From assembly GCA_002118135.1 (NCBI GenBank), contig BDIU01000123.1:124001-188000 (forward strand): a stretch of DNA of 64,000 bases. The letters run 5' to 3'. Each line of letters begins with the position of its first letter. Positions within the stretch are counted from its first letter, which is position 1. A model generated the notes under the pieces. That model was not told the DNA's origin, did not search any database, and saw only the letters and a program-made list of their open reading frames with translations. Origin of the DNA: Trebouxia sp. TZW2008 (taxonomy: Eukaryota; Chlorophyta; Trebouxiophyceae; Trebouxiales; Trebouxiaceae). Shown piece after piece: positions 1-11,700 of this stretch. The position numbers and the translations under genes were made by a program.

Positions 1-262
1 AGCACTACATTGCACTACCTGTGCAGCACTTATTGCAGAGTCAGCCAACCAACAGCATGCACAAGCTTAATGCAGTCTGCGTCCACAAGCTGAAGATATG
101 TTACACCAATGTACAAGCCAAAAGAGAAAGCAGTGTTCAAAGACAGTTAAGTGCTGTCGACTCACTACACCAAAATTGCACAGGCTTCAATGTGCACGCT
201 GCATGCTGAACTCTCAAACAGGATGTTGCAGTTCTGTAGCCAAAACTAGTAGATCTTGGTAT
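1..262. other. 3' flank, no gene seen
   Basis: The stretch lies downstream of the minus-strand gene ending at 263. No reading frame here shows splice borders or a recognisable domain. It is probably the 3' untranslated region of that gene plus spacer. Confidence 0.4.
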
Positions 263-593
263 CTACTGGCTCCTGGCACCAGCTGCTGCAAAGCCCCTTG
301 AGGCAGCCATGCTCTTCCTCTCGACTGCACAGCACATCGAATTCACAAACGAGTGATGTAGCAAACTTGACAACTTGGAAAACATGGCCAGGCTAATAGA
401 TACCATCCTGGTGCTGAGCAGGAGGAAACGGCTCACCTGGTGAGTGGGCAACAGCGCCAGTTGTCTTCTGCTCCTGCTCAGCCTGTGCCATCTGGCTGTA
501 CATCATAGCAACGCCGCTACCAACACCGACTCCGGCACCAGCAAGGGCGCACAGGCCGATGAGGGAAAGTGACACGTAAGCGTATGAAGACAT
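263..593 (-). CDS. Small single-pass membrane protein, unknown function (72 aa)
   Basis: Two exons, 593-437 and 324-263, join in phase 1 across a GT-AG intron (donor GTGAGC, acceptor TGTGCAG) to give 72 residues. The N-terminus starts MSSYAY. Residues about 8-33 form one hydrophobic, Gly/Ala-rich membrane segment containing GAGVGVGSG. A polar stretch rich in Gln and Glu follows, and the tail is basic (ERKSMAASRGFAAAGARSQ). I chose the ATG at 593 because it sits just before the hydrophobic segment. An in-frame ATG at 662 would add a polar leader. I do not recognise the family. The size and one TM segment would suit a small subunit of a mitochondrial or thylakoid complex, but that is only inference. 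The gene is divergent from the IF1-like gene at 1702. Confidence 0.6.
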
Positions 594-1701
594 GTCTTGT
601 AAAGAGGTATAAACCTGCACAGCACACTGACAGTCGGAAAAAGTATCTTGACCCGAGGTCATCTGAGATCCTTAACAAACGATCGGTCCGCCCAGAAACG
701 CAACCCCAAGACGAGGCAGTACATCAAGCTGTTTCAAAAGTGTTGCTGTCATTTGCTTGCCTGAAAGCGAAGGAAGCTTGAGAGCTGTAAGCTTTCGAAG
801 ATGATGTCCGCGCTAATTAAAGCAGCGGAAGATAGTAAGATGGAAGATGTGTGTGGAGAACAACACGGGCGGCCTGTTTTATAGAGCCAGGGCGCGGCGA
901 AACAGGGCCGTTGCGTGTTTCGCCCTGTGTTTCGTAACGACCAGTAACTTGAGGCTCAGCGCCCTAGCCCATCGGTGCAGTACTTTCCTGCCGAGTGCGC
1001 AAGGCCACTCGGCCTTAGCCCTTGCCCTTCAATCTGGTCTGACCTCTCCCCGTTGCACTGTCAGAGACCATTAGGGGAGAAGCCAAAGGAGCTCCTGACA
1101 CCATAGCTATGCATTTTGCCTTGTCCAGTGCTCATTCGAATTCGCTTGATATCAAGCAACAACTAGCCTATGGCTGAAAAGTCTGATCAATTGCAAGCTT
1201 GTATCAGCTGCTGTATGTACAAAGTTTGCTGCAACCGCCTCAGATTTGCATGATAGCGTCTGCATCAGAATGACCATGCTCACCTGAGACGGGCTTGACC
1301 GGCTGGTTGAGTTTATTACATGCATGCAAGACTTATTGGCCCCATTTCCCATTCGATCATTTAGGAGAATTGTGGCGCACTGCAGCATGACGCCACACTC
1401 TGAACCGCCTTTTGATCTAGCGCATCAAGCCTGTCCTGGGAACTCCTCCCTTTTGTAACATCGCTTGCTGCCATACTGCGAAAGAATCCATTACGAAACG
1501 CTTACGTCTGAAACCATGGCGTACCGTAATACTGTCTTGCATCTATAAGTCGCTGTGGCGACACTTTGCCCGATCACTTCCATCTTACTACACTTCCGCA
1601 GCTTTAATTAGCGCGGACCCCCATCTCTCGCTCCCATCGCTGCTGTTCCAGCGCGATCGTTGGTCTGTAACAAGTGTATTGGTTAGTGAGTGCATAAGAA
1701 G
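594..1701. promoter_or_regulatory. Divergent intergenic region between the 593 (-) and 1702 (+) genes
   Basis: These 1.1 kb separate two divergent start codons and must hold both promoters. The region contains an inverted repeat (see the 806-1618 entry). One arm lies upstream of each gene, in the same orientation relative to that gene. A short hairpin, TCTCCCC paired with GGGGAGA, lies at about 1045-1080. The interior at about 850-1080 is GC-richer than its surroundings and has a 75-aa open frame without recognisable features. Confidence 0.45.
806..1618. repeat. Inverted repeat, two about 42-bp arms 728 bp apart
   Basis: The left arm (806-848) and the right arm (1577-1618) are inverted copies differing by one indel and a few substitutions. 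Both carry the core GCGCTAATTAAAGC and a flank GTAAGATGGAAG. No clear target-site duplication was seen outside the arms. It could be a foldback or MITE-like element with terminal inverted repeats, or a promoter module duplicated in inverted order. Confidence 0.6.
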
Positions 1702-3401
1702 ATGTCCGTATCCGGTTTTGCTGCGAGAGGAAATGCTGTTGAAGGGTCTTACTTCAGAAAGGAGCAGGAGTATGCTCTACGCAAGCAGCTTGAAAGGCTT
1801 GTACAGCAAGGTCAGCTACCACAGTCAGCCCTGCAGCAGGAGTCTGCCTTGCAGCTTGCAACAGATGCTCGGCCAAACAAGGCATTTGTTTACCAGCATG
1901 TGAAAGGGGACTGGCCAGGTATAACTGGAACTGACAACGAGCTTTTGCCGTTTCAAATGCAGTGTACATTGCCCATCAGATAATGCAAATGGTATGGCAT
2001 GCGAATAGTACTAACGCATCATCCCCTACATGCTGCAGTGCCAAAGCCGCAGATGTCATGGTCCACGCTTGGAACACCAGTCAGCTTTGGACGCGCGAGG
2101 TGATATTAGCAAACCAAATTGCTTAAGGCGTCAGTCTTTCAGCAGCAGTCTAGGTCTGCTCCCTTGTAACATCCATCTTTTGCAACTCTGCATAATGCTG
2201 CAGGTGGACAGTTGGCGATGCTTCCATATTCTCAGTTGATGATGGCAAGAGGCTGGCTCAGACACCCCACAAGCCATTGACCTTCTACGAACGTGTTAGG
2301 CTGGAGAAGCAGCAGAAAGCTGCAATCCAGACCCCACTAGTGCAGGGCTACAGGCTATTGCCTGAGTTCACACCTGGAAGGGCGATGCTGTGGGGTACCA
2401 TTCTGGCTGTTTGGGGCACTGCTGCTGTTGTTGCATCCACTGCCAAGTCTCTGGACATCAAAACGGTATGAGCTTAACAATACGCCCTTGCATTAAGTGT
2501 CGGCATTGGCAGCTTGTCATGGTGGCATCAGTGGCAAACTGGTTTGTATTCAAGCTGCAAAAGTCGTCTTGGCAGACAGGCGCTTTCAGGTTGATTTGCA
2601 CAACAACAGCCATGCATGCAAAGAAACACTGCTGAGATGCATGCAAACGTTTGCTGGTGCCAGGTATACAGACAAAATGCTGTTGGTCAACATGAGATTT
2701 GGCTCAATGCAGACTGGTGAGGCTGCATATAAATTGCAGTGCCTCTTGACATGATGCTCGCTTGTGATACAACAATGCACTGGGACATGTCTTGATTTCT
2801 ACTAAACAGGTGACACGAGATAGTGATGCAATGCAATGAAGAGTGTGCATGGGGAAAGAAAGCCTTGAACAGAAACAGTGACTTTGCAACATCAATCGTA
2901 TGACTGGTGCTGATCAACATATAAATTGGTTGAATGCAGACTGATGAGGCAGCAGGCAAGCTGCGTGATGTCTTTGCTCCTGTGGCAGGCAGCTTGAGTG
3001 CAGCACTGATGCCCTTAAAAGGCATGGTATGTGACCAAGTGGATCTCCTGCTTCATATGGTTGAGTCAAAGTTTGGACTTTCAGCTGCATGCTGCATGCA
3101 ATGCCACTGCGCTGTGGCACGGCTGTCATTGCACTTGAGTGCAGTCGCTGGTCGTGTCCTTTATCATTGTGCTGCATACCCGGCAATGCAGACACATGTC
3201 ACTGTCCAGAATAAGATTGCTGTGGCGTTGTGGCCTGTGGCTGACTGCGTTTAGACACCCAAAGTGTGTTACCTATTTGTGTCTGCGCAGGTATCAGCTA
3301 CAAGCGTGCGGAGTGAGCAGCAATCAGAGCTAGCAGTACGGTTGAAGGCCAAGTTGGCGTCTCCTGCTATGCTTCAGCGTAGCCAGCAGGCTGATGCATG
3401 A
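1702..3401 (+). CDS. Unknown membrane protein with an ATPase-inhibitor (IF1)-like N-terminus (245 aa)
   Basis: Five exons (1702-1918, 2039-2099, 2204-2465, 2940-3026, 3291-3401) join in consistent phase to 738 nt. Residues about 6-33 (FAARGNAVEGSYFRKEQEY and the following RKQLERL) resemble the minimal inhibitory helix of mitochondrial IF1, where a Gly-rich start is followed by E..YFR and a leucine-patterned helix. A linker follows. Then the conserved-looking TFYERVRLEKQQ leads into one membrane segment (MLWGTILAVWGTAAVVAST), and a hydrophobic or amphipathic segment around AGSLSAALMPLKG comes before a polar, Gln/Ala-rich tail. I do not know this architecture as a named family. Mitochondrial location is suggested only by the IF1-like part. 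The intron before exon 4 holds a decayed copy of that exon's acceptor side (about 2680-2730). Confidence 0.75.
2680..2735 (+). repeat. Decayed echo of the exon 4 acceptor side (IF1-like gene)
   Basis: About 48 bases including AATGCAGACTGGTGAGGC match the acceptor and first codons of exon 4 at 2915-2960 (AATGCAGACTGATGAGGC). The copy loses the exon after a few codons. Confidence 0.6.
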
Positions 3402-4244
3402 TGTGTTCTTGGTAGCTGTACTATAGCTTGATTGAGTCACTTATGCTGTGTGCTTCTGCAGCTTTTTGTTTTCTTGCTCATGTTGAGATTGAGTGGCTTT
3501 CGACAGCAGAGTGGCCCTGTCACATCTGTGGCAATGCAAAACTGGGCAGTAGCACTGGAACGGCGTCATCTGTGTCACATTGCTGGAGTTGTGTTGTAAC
3601 AATCTACAGCTACTATTCTGCTGAAGTGTGCTCACTTCCGATGCTGTCAAGTTTGACTGGCATACATGTAAATTCTGGCACTTACAGGGCCAAGGAAGCT
3701 ATCGAGCTGCAACCACGGCTCTTGTGCTTTTGGTCAATTGCAGATGCAGGCCTAGTGATCAGTGTGAGAACTGCTTCAGCCTTTGTACTTTCCAAAGAAT
3801 GTGATTTGACACAGGCAGCTAGATTTGCAGGTTGTCCATAAAGCATGCTGCTCCCTAGCATGCACAAATGCTTTAACGTTACGCAGCAATCTCACGCATT
3901 GAGGGTAAGTACAACTTTTGAAATGCTGCTGCAGCAGAGGCTACTTGACTGCACACCCCTCATGATCATGCAACCCCTGCATCACCTGCAAGCACCAAAT
4001 TGCATTGACTTTGTCGTGATTGAATTTGAGATTGCGCATATTTCGAGATACTGTCAAACCAACTTGCAGCTACAAATGTGTTTTGAAACACACTTACACT
4101 GTCCAGCAATATGTCAGTTGCCATCACTGTTGCTGCTGACACAGCACATTTTGCAAGCCCAATGTTCACCCACCTGTTTGCACAGCAGACTGTCGCAGGC
4201 CGCCCTATTCCTCCAGACATCACAATGCTTGCATGCGACTGACA
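3402..4244. other. Convergent intergenic region, nothing recognised
   Basis: This lies between the 3' ends of the IF1-like gene and the exonuclease gene. Several open frames exist on both strands, but none has family motifs or splice structure. It is presumably two 3' UTRs and spacer. Confidence 0.4.
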
Positions 4245-5713
4245 TCACTCATCATCATCATTGGCATCTGGAGTAGACTTGAGGGTCATGGAAGACAGCT
4301 CAAACTGAACCAGCTCTTCAAAAGTCATCAGGTCAGGGTCATTCTTGACATGCAGCAAATAGAGCTGCAAAGCTGCATGTGCATCCTCCCTGCAGCACAA
4401 ATCAAAAGCTCTGTGCTGGAATCAACACCAAGCCTGCATCTATGCATGCCTATGCCCATAGACCCCTGGAGTTTGCTGAAATCAACTACTGCAAGGCATG
4501 CCAACTTTCTTTTTCTGCACAAAATGCAGAAATTGGACCTGGCTGCAGCAGAGGTAAAACAGCGTTTGCAGCATTGCAGCTCAACAGCAGATGCAAGGTG
4601 AGTGCTAGCTGGAGCAGAGATAAAAGCAGCATGCACAGCATTGCAGCTCAAAAGCAAGTACCTGGCAATGGTTGCCACGCATGCTGCTTTTTCAATGATG
4701 GCTAGCTCAACATGCCGTATAACAGTAGTCATCTGCTACATGTGCTCTGTATTTCGGTCAGCGTACTGCATGTGATGCAAACCTGGCATCATGCTTGCCA
4801 CGCTGAATTTTATAGCCAAGGAATTGATGAGCAACGTCTTGCAGCCTTCGTGCCTGTTTGCCACTGCGGGAGCTGAACTTTTTGTACTTGATCAGATCTT
4901 TCTGCATTGATTCGGGATGTTTGACACCAAGTGCAGTCAAGTCTTTCCTCAGACCATACCCAATCAGAAGACGCCCTGCAAGCACAAAGCACTATATTAG
5001 TTGGAAGTGCCTGTGAGGGCTGGCAGCCAGTTGTTTTCAACATGCAATGGGTCAGCAGGGCTGCTCAGGCAACAGACCTGCCAGCAAAGACAACAACTTC
5101 TGTTGCACAATGCCCAAATTTGGCGCTTGCTGATAGTTTCTGGGGAAGACGCCTCCACACCATTTCAACTGATCATGCTGCTCTGCATGGACGGTACAAA
5201 AGCTTTTGACCCTCATCATCACGAACTGACTGTATCAATTATCATGCAACGGGAACGTAATACTGTAATACGGGAGAAAGGTGCAGACTACAAATTCGTG
5301 CCTGGACGGATGAAGGAATGCCACAGCGTGGTGCCATCCCCTGCTAGCAGACAGACTTCTGCAGCAGCTGTGACTGACTTGCGCCCGCTGCTGAAGTGTG
5401 CAAATTCGACATCAATGCTTGCAAGATTGTCTGCAGCTGCAGTTGCTCCATACGTGCCGTTCCTTGCTTGAAATTCAGACGGCGATGTCCGGCCGTTCAA
5501 GATTGCCCTAACCACCTGCTTGTACCCGAACCGGGCCGACCTGGCGCGAAAGTCGTTGCCGCCACGCACTGCCCTGCTACAACTGCCAAAGGAAGCTTGA
5601 CAATGGATCAGCATGCAGTCTTTAGTGTTCTCGCTGCGCTGCAAAATGTCCTGTCCCTGGTGAACCTCTTGCGATTTGAACCTGTTGTCGTTAGAAGATG
5701 AACCGGCGTCCAT
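4245..5713 (-). CDS. DEDDh 3'-5' exonuclease, REX4/ISG20-like (303 aa)
   Basis: Four exons (5713-5292, 5229-5078, 4975-4783, 4389-4245) join in phase to 912 nt. All four acidic positions of a DEDDh exonuclease are visible: motif I IDVEF (D.E) near residue 100, motif II GYGLRKDLTALG with its Asp, and motif III KHDAREDAHAAL with the His and Asp. The order and spacing fit the REX4/ISG20 type, which trims structured or ribosomal RNA 3' ends. The N-terminal 95 residues are unconserved-looking and polar. The C-terminus ends in an acidic DANDDDE. The intron between exons 1 and 2 (5291-5230) was placed by phase, and this join is the weakest part of the model. The start ATG lies 61 bp from the divergent HCF101 start, so the two genes probably share a promoter. 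The substrate cannot be told from sequence. Confidence 0.8.
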
Positions 5714-5774
5714 CGACACAAGCGAGACTGTTATCTTGTGTGCTCATCGCGCATACTGTAAGACACTTTGAGCA
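5714..5774. promoter_or_regulatory. 61-bp bidirectional promoter (exonuclease / HCF101)
   Basis: Only 61 bases separate the start codons of two divergent genes. They include an inverted repeat, ACACAAG (5717-5723) and CTTGTGT (5735-5741), which could form a 7-bp stem or a dyad binding site. Transcription of at least one gene must start inside this interval or inside the other gene's leader. Confidence 0.6.
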
Positions 5775-8700
5775 ATGCAGACAGCATCAGGCACCTTTGG
5801 GCACCTGTTGCCCTGCCATCGCTTGATCCAGGTAAGTCGGCACGCACAACAGTGCAGAAAAGTGCAGCCTCGTTATAGCGTCAGTTGCAGACGCGCCGCT
5901 GTCGCCGTGTCCCGGGCTCAGTCGCTTGCGTTGCGTGCAGGCGGAGCCTCGGCACATCGCAAGCCCTACTCTTGCCAATCATCGCAAATTAGTTCGGTCT
6001 GAACGTACTCACTTCGGTCAAAGTCAGCAAAGCTGGTGGTGCGCCCGCGCTCAGCAACAGGCTGGCCATGCCAACAAACGTCGTAGACTCACTGTGCACG
6101 CAGCAGCTGAGCAGGTAAACGCTGCCTGCACTGTATGCTGCAATCGCTGGGCTTGACTGCTCGTCTTTAATGGTCAAGCCTGCTTCAAACACCTTGCATT
6201 TTGTTTTATGTAGGTGCATGCCACCACCAAGGAAGCAGAGGTTTTGCACGCACTGTCACAGATCATAGATCCAGACTTTGGCATGGACATTGTCCAGTGC
6301 GGCTTTGTCAAAGACCTGAGCATCAATCAGCAGTCTGGCCATGTCAAATTCCGCTTGGAATTGACAACCCCAGCATGTCCAATCAAGGACGAGTTTGAAC
6401 GCAAGGCGCTCAGCATGGTTGGCGCTATCAGCTGGGTCAAACACGTTGATGTGAAGATGGATGCTGTGCCTCCTCGACCCATCCAGAGTGAAACAGACAG
6501 GCCACAGGGCTTGAAGAGCGTTGCACATGTCATTGCTGTCTCCAGCTGCAAAGGAGGTACACAATGCCAACAACCTTCAGCAAAGCAGCATTGAAGCACA
6601 TAGCTGGCATCGCAGTCCAGTGCGCTGTTCCATGTGAAGCCATGAACGGTTCAACATGCTGCAGAATCTGTCTGCGTGTCGAGGTCTTGAGCTTTTCAAG
6701 CACAGCTGCTGCAGATCATTTGCCACACAAAGACAGCCTGCATAGCTTTAGTCTTTGTGACATCTGGTGCGACATGCTGCACCACAAAGGCTAGGGCTAT
6801 GCAGGCTTGTTTTGTACAACAATTGGCCTGCACCATCAGTTGCACAGGCGTCTACTGAGGTCAAGCAGCTCTGTGTAGAATTGCACCTGCAAATGTCACA
6901 ATTGCACAATTCACTGCAGGCTAGCACTTTTCGGTCCCATCTGCTTGGACTGTTGTGCAGGCGTCGGCAAATCAACTACAGCAGTCAATCTGGCCTACAC
7001 ACTAGCCCAGATGGGCGCCAAAGTGGGCATTTTTGATGCTGATATCTATGGACCCAGCTTGCCGACAATGGTTCGACCTGATCCACCAGTCTTACAGATG
7101 GACCCAGAAACCAAGGCAATTCGTCCCCCTGAGTTTGAAGGGGTCAAAGTTGTGTCTTTTGGGTTTGCTGGGCAGGGCAGTGCTATCATGAGGGGCCCTA
7201 TGGTGTCAGGTGTGTGTGTCCCCGATATGGCAGTCGTAGCAAGTGTCACACATGTGATGCAGTGACAGTCACAAAAGCCAGTGAAACACGAGAACAGCTG
7301 GTGTGAGATACGCATCTACACCCTCATACACATTACGCTATTTGAGTCAGTTGCGCTGAAGTCTTGCTGCTGTCACCATGGCCTTTGTGCTTAAGAACTT
7401 ACATTGCTGAGCACAATGCAACATCTTGAATGCTGTTGTCGGCAAGGTGGCAGCCCTTGGTGTACGCACTTACAAGCTGTGTTACCAACCTGCTACCTGG
7501 TCGCCTTAGACCTTCATACGAGGTCTCATTTGCCTATGTATGTCCATTGCCCTTGATCACTGTTTTTGGCCCACATTCTACAAAATGAAGTGTGTCTCAA
7601 AATACCAACAGAACCTGTCAACGCTGCACCCATGATGAGTTGCACTTCCTCAAAACGCATCAACGGACATTTTGACAGTGCTGCAGGCGTGACAATACAG
7701 CTGCTGCAAACAACAGATTGGGGCGAGCCCCACTATCTAGTGGTTGAATCCCTCCTGGCACAGGGGACATTCAGCTGACATTGTGCCAGTCGGCGGTCTT
7801 TTCTTCAGCAGTCAATGTCACCACTCCTCAGCACAAAAAGATCTGGCCATGCTGCAGGTGTGACAACACAGCTGCGGCAAACAACAGATTGGGGCGAGCC
7901 CCACTATCTAGTGGTTGAACCCCTCCTGGCACAGGGGATATTCAGCTGACATTGTGCCAGTCAGCGGCCTTTTCTTCAGCAGTCAATGTCACCACTCCTC
8001 AGCACAAAAAGATCTGGCCATGCTGCAGGTGTGACAACGCAGCTGCTACAAACAACAGACTGGGGGAAGCTTGATTACTTAGTGGTGGATTTCCCTCCTG
8101 GTACTGGGGACATTCAGCTGACACTTTGCCAGTCAGTGGCCTTCTCTGCAGCTGTCATTGTCACCACTCCCCAGAAGCTGGCCTTTATTGATGTAGCCAA
8201 GGGCATCCGCATGTTTGCTCGCTTAGCGGTATGTGCTATGACACTGCTGCTGTGTTTGTCTTTGTTTTAGAGCATTGTGATCAGCTGCAGCTGTCATTGT
8301 CACCACTCCCCAGAAGCTGGCCTTCATTGACGTAGCCAAAGGCATCCGCATGTTTGCTCGCGTAGCGGTATGTGCTATGCCACTGCTGCTGTGTTTGTCT
8401 TCGTTTGAGAGCATTATGATGAGCTGCAGCTGTCATTGTCACCACTGCCCAGAAGCTGGCCTTCATTGATGTGGCTCAGGGCATCCGCATGTTTGCTCGC
8501 TTGGCGTTATGTGCTGCGCCACTGCTGTAGTTGATTTTACTTAGCAATAAATGCTGTGACAGTCCTGTGTTTGCTTGTGGTCTCTCACAGCATCTGCGCG
8601 TAACAGTATGTGTAAACACTCCCAAGCTAAGCAACAGTCACAAGCAACGCAGGTCAAGACCATTGCTGTGTTTGCCTCTAATAGGGAGCAACATGACTCA

Positions 8701-11700
8701 TGTGCAACTATGCAAGCTGTTGCTTCATGCTAGAAATGGTCTGTGGTTCTGAAGTGCCACACAATAGGCTGCATCAGCCATGAGGGGAAGTTCCCAAGCT
8801 GAGAGCTGATAGTCTGTCTTTGTCTCTGGTCTCTGCTGCTGAAATTTCCATCTTGACTGTTGCAGGTACCGTGTGTCGCTGTGGTTGAGAACATGTCCTA
8901 CTTTGAAGTAGACGGAGTGCGCCATCTGCCCTTTGGGGCAGGATCTGGAGACAGGATCGTGCAAGACTTTGGGTTGCCCAATTTGGTCAGATTCCCAATT
9001 GTGGCTGACCTGTCTGCAGCTGGTGATGGTAGGTTTTGCCACTGCTTCTGCCATTGCCTATCTGTTAACCAGATTTGGACAGCATGGCCGATCTGTCTGC
9101 AGTCGGTGACGGGAGGTTTTGCCGCTGATTCTGCCATTGCCCTTGTGCCAACCAGTTTTTGACTGCACCGCAGCTAGCTTTTGGACTGCTGTTCAACTGA
9201 TTCTGCTGTAATAGTCAGCACATGGCTCTGCTGGCTGCAGAGCTGGACATTGCCAATTGTACCTTGGAAGGGATCAGGGTCAAATACTCTGCAGGGATGA
9301 TCTGATCCGTGTCGATGTTCTGCAACGCCAAGCTTCATGATTGAGCGCTTGCTTGAGAGCCTGAACAATCTCCACAGCAATGCTAGCAAGCAAATGCAGG
9401 CATACACGCTGCATACTTGTGCCTCAACAGTCTTGGTCTGCTGACAAGCCATGCACATGTTGCAACAGGGCTCACGCTGAGGGCCAAGCTTCACATATGC
9501 CTGCAAGCCAAGCCTTGCTGACAGCCCTGAACATGCTTCAGACTCATGTATGCATAAGGTACATAGGTACCCGGCAGGTATTTCTAAATCATGACGACTA
9601 TGCTGTGAGTCTGCAGACCACCGGGAGCAGATACAGGACTTCCATATGTGCTCTTCCAATTGCCTTGTCTGTTGTACCTGCAGCAACATCACCAGCAACC
9701 TGATCCTATGAAATGAGCTCGGCCTTGTTGCTTAGATCCTGTCTCTCGAGGATCTTGCAACATTGCCATGCATCACTGGGTGAAGAGTCGCCTCTCAAAC
9801 ATGCTTAACTGTAGATCAGGCTTGGTTTGCAGGCATGCGTTTGCCTCCTGATGCAGTTAACATGTTTGTACGAGATTGGCATGGGTAGCAGGAAATGTCG
9901 GAAGAAAGAAAAGTAGAGAACGGCAAGCAGTTGCCTCCTGAAGCAGTTGCCTTCTGAAGCAGTTGCATCACATGTCGGCATAAGGCCCTATGGGCCAAGT
10001 TTCACATCTCTTGGCTTGAATTGACATTATCCTCTGAAACAAGCACGTGTAGACGACACAAAGTGTGGAAAGTAAGAAAGCAGAGAGAACACTGTAGAAA
10101 GGAAGAAGAGTGCAAGGTATTACAGCAAAAAAGTGTGTTTTGTCAGCTGGAAAGTGGCAAGAGCTGTTGCATGTACTTTTCAGGAGGGAAGCCCTTGGTG
10201 GTGGCAGACCCCATGGGAGCGGTGGCCCAGCAGTTCATGACCCTGGGTGCAGCGGTGGTACAGGAGGTTGCCAAACTCAAGCTGAAGCCCCGCAACTCAG
10301 TCAGGTACACAGCTCTTTCTTCAATCAGACCTTGCTTGATGCGGCCTATTTATCTTCATTCATTCATTCATTGTAAAGGAGGGTCAGGCAGGCTCAGCAG
10401 GCCCATCTAGGTACGTACAGAAGCAATCAACTCTCTCCTGTTCATCTTCATCCTGTTGGCAACGCATGCGATTGTTATGCAGAGCTTCTTGTTGCTGTGT
10501 AGCTACAGGTCATGTGTTCATATACGCAAGGCTGCTGAGATTGCCTGGGGCTTTTGATGACAAGAAGTCAAAAATATGCAGGTTGCAGCTGTCAACAGCT
10601 TCAAACAGCAAGCAATTGTGGCATGCAAGTTGCCACGAGAAGCACAGTATGTCAAACCTGTTGACAACAAACACTTTCACCAGCTTTTAGCAGGGAATCA
10701 AGCTGCTTCTGAATCAGATTGCAACAAAACCTTTGCAATGCTGCCTGCTGCGGCAATGCTTGCACATCATGCTTGTCAAAAGCATGTCAGCATGATGATG
10801 GCCTTTGCAAAAGCACCTTGCACTGATTTGAAGTCCAGCAGACATGGTTTTGAGAGTTGTGCAACTATAGTTTCTTGTCGAATGTTGTTTGCACCAAGTG
10901 ACGTGAACAATACAGGTATGATGCTGAAAGGCATGCAATTGTTGTTGATCTTGAGGGCAGCAATTTCCTGCTGGACCCAGCTAATGTGCGCCGCAGAGAC
11001 ACATCAGCTGTAAGTATCGATAAATGGACACTGGAGAGGCTCAACAAGAGCACATTGTATCCAATCACATGAGCCTGACACCATCGCACTGCTAGGACTG
11101 CGCATGCTGTGCTGAACTGGGCTGATTGCTGCAGGTATGATGCTGAAAGGCATGCGATTGTGGTGGACCTTGAGGGCAGCAACTTCCTGCTGGACCCAGC
11201 TAATGTGCGCCGCAACGACACCTCAGCTGCCAGCATCAACGAATGGACAGGGGAGAGACTCAGCAAGAGTGAAAATGTTTCCAATGACATCAAGCCTGAC
11301 ACCATCGCACCCCTTGGGAATTACGCTGTGCAGATTCTTTGGCAGGATGGATTCAACCAGGTGAGACAAGGATTTCTTGAAGTTTGCTGTCCGCTTTGCT
11401 TTCCAGTGCATGCGCCTATCCCACTGTAAGCAAGCTGGATCAGGCGTGCATGAGTATGTTCATCATGAGCGTCTTGCTGCATGCTTTGTGCCTGCCAAAA
11501 GAGATGCACAAAGTGCCTCTCCCCTGATTCATAGTTTAGCTCACGCCATTGTTCTCCTCAACATTCCGGTCATGCACATGTGGGGCTTGAAGGGCAGTGG
11601 TTGCTCGGAGATTTTGCATGGCTCACGATGTCTGGCATTCCAAAACATCTTCAATCTGTATGCCTCACGAACAGCCAAAGGCGTGAGCGGCTGTAGCTGA

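Noticed and set aside
847..1074. 75-codon frame in the GC-richer interior between the inverted repeat arms
   Set aside because: It has no motif, no splice structure and an Arg/Ala composition expected from GC-rich non-coding DNA. Kept only as part of the intergenic entry.
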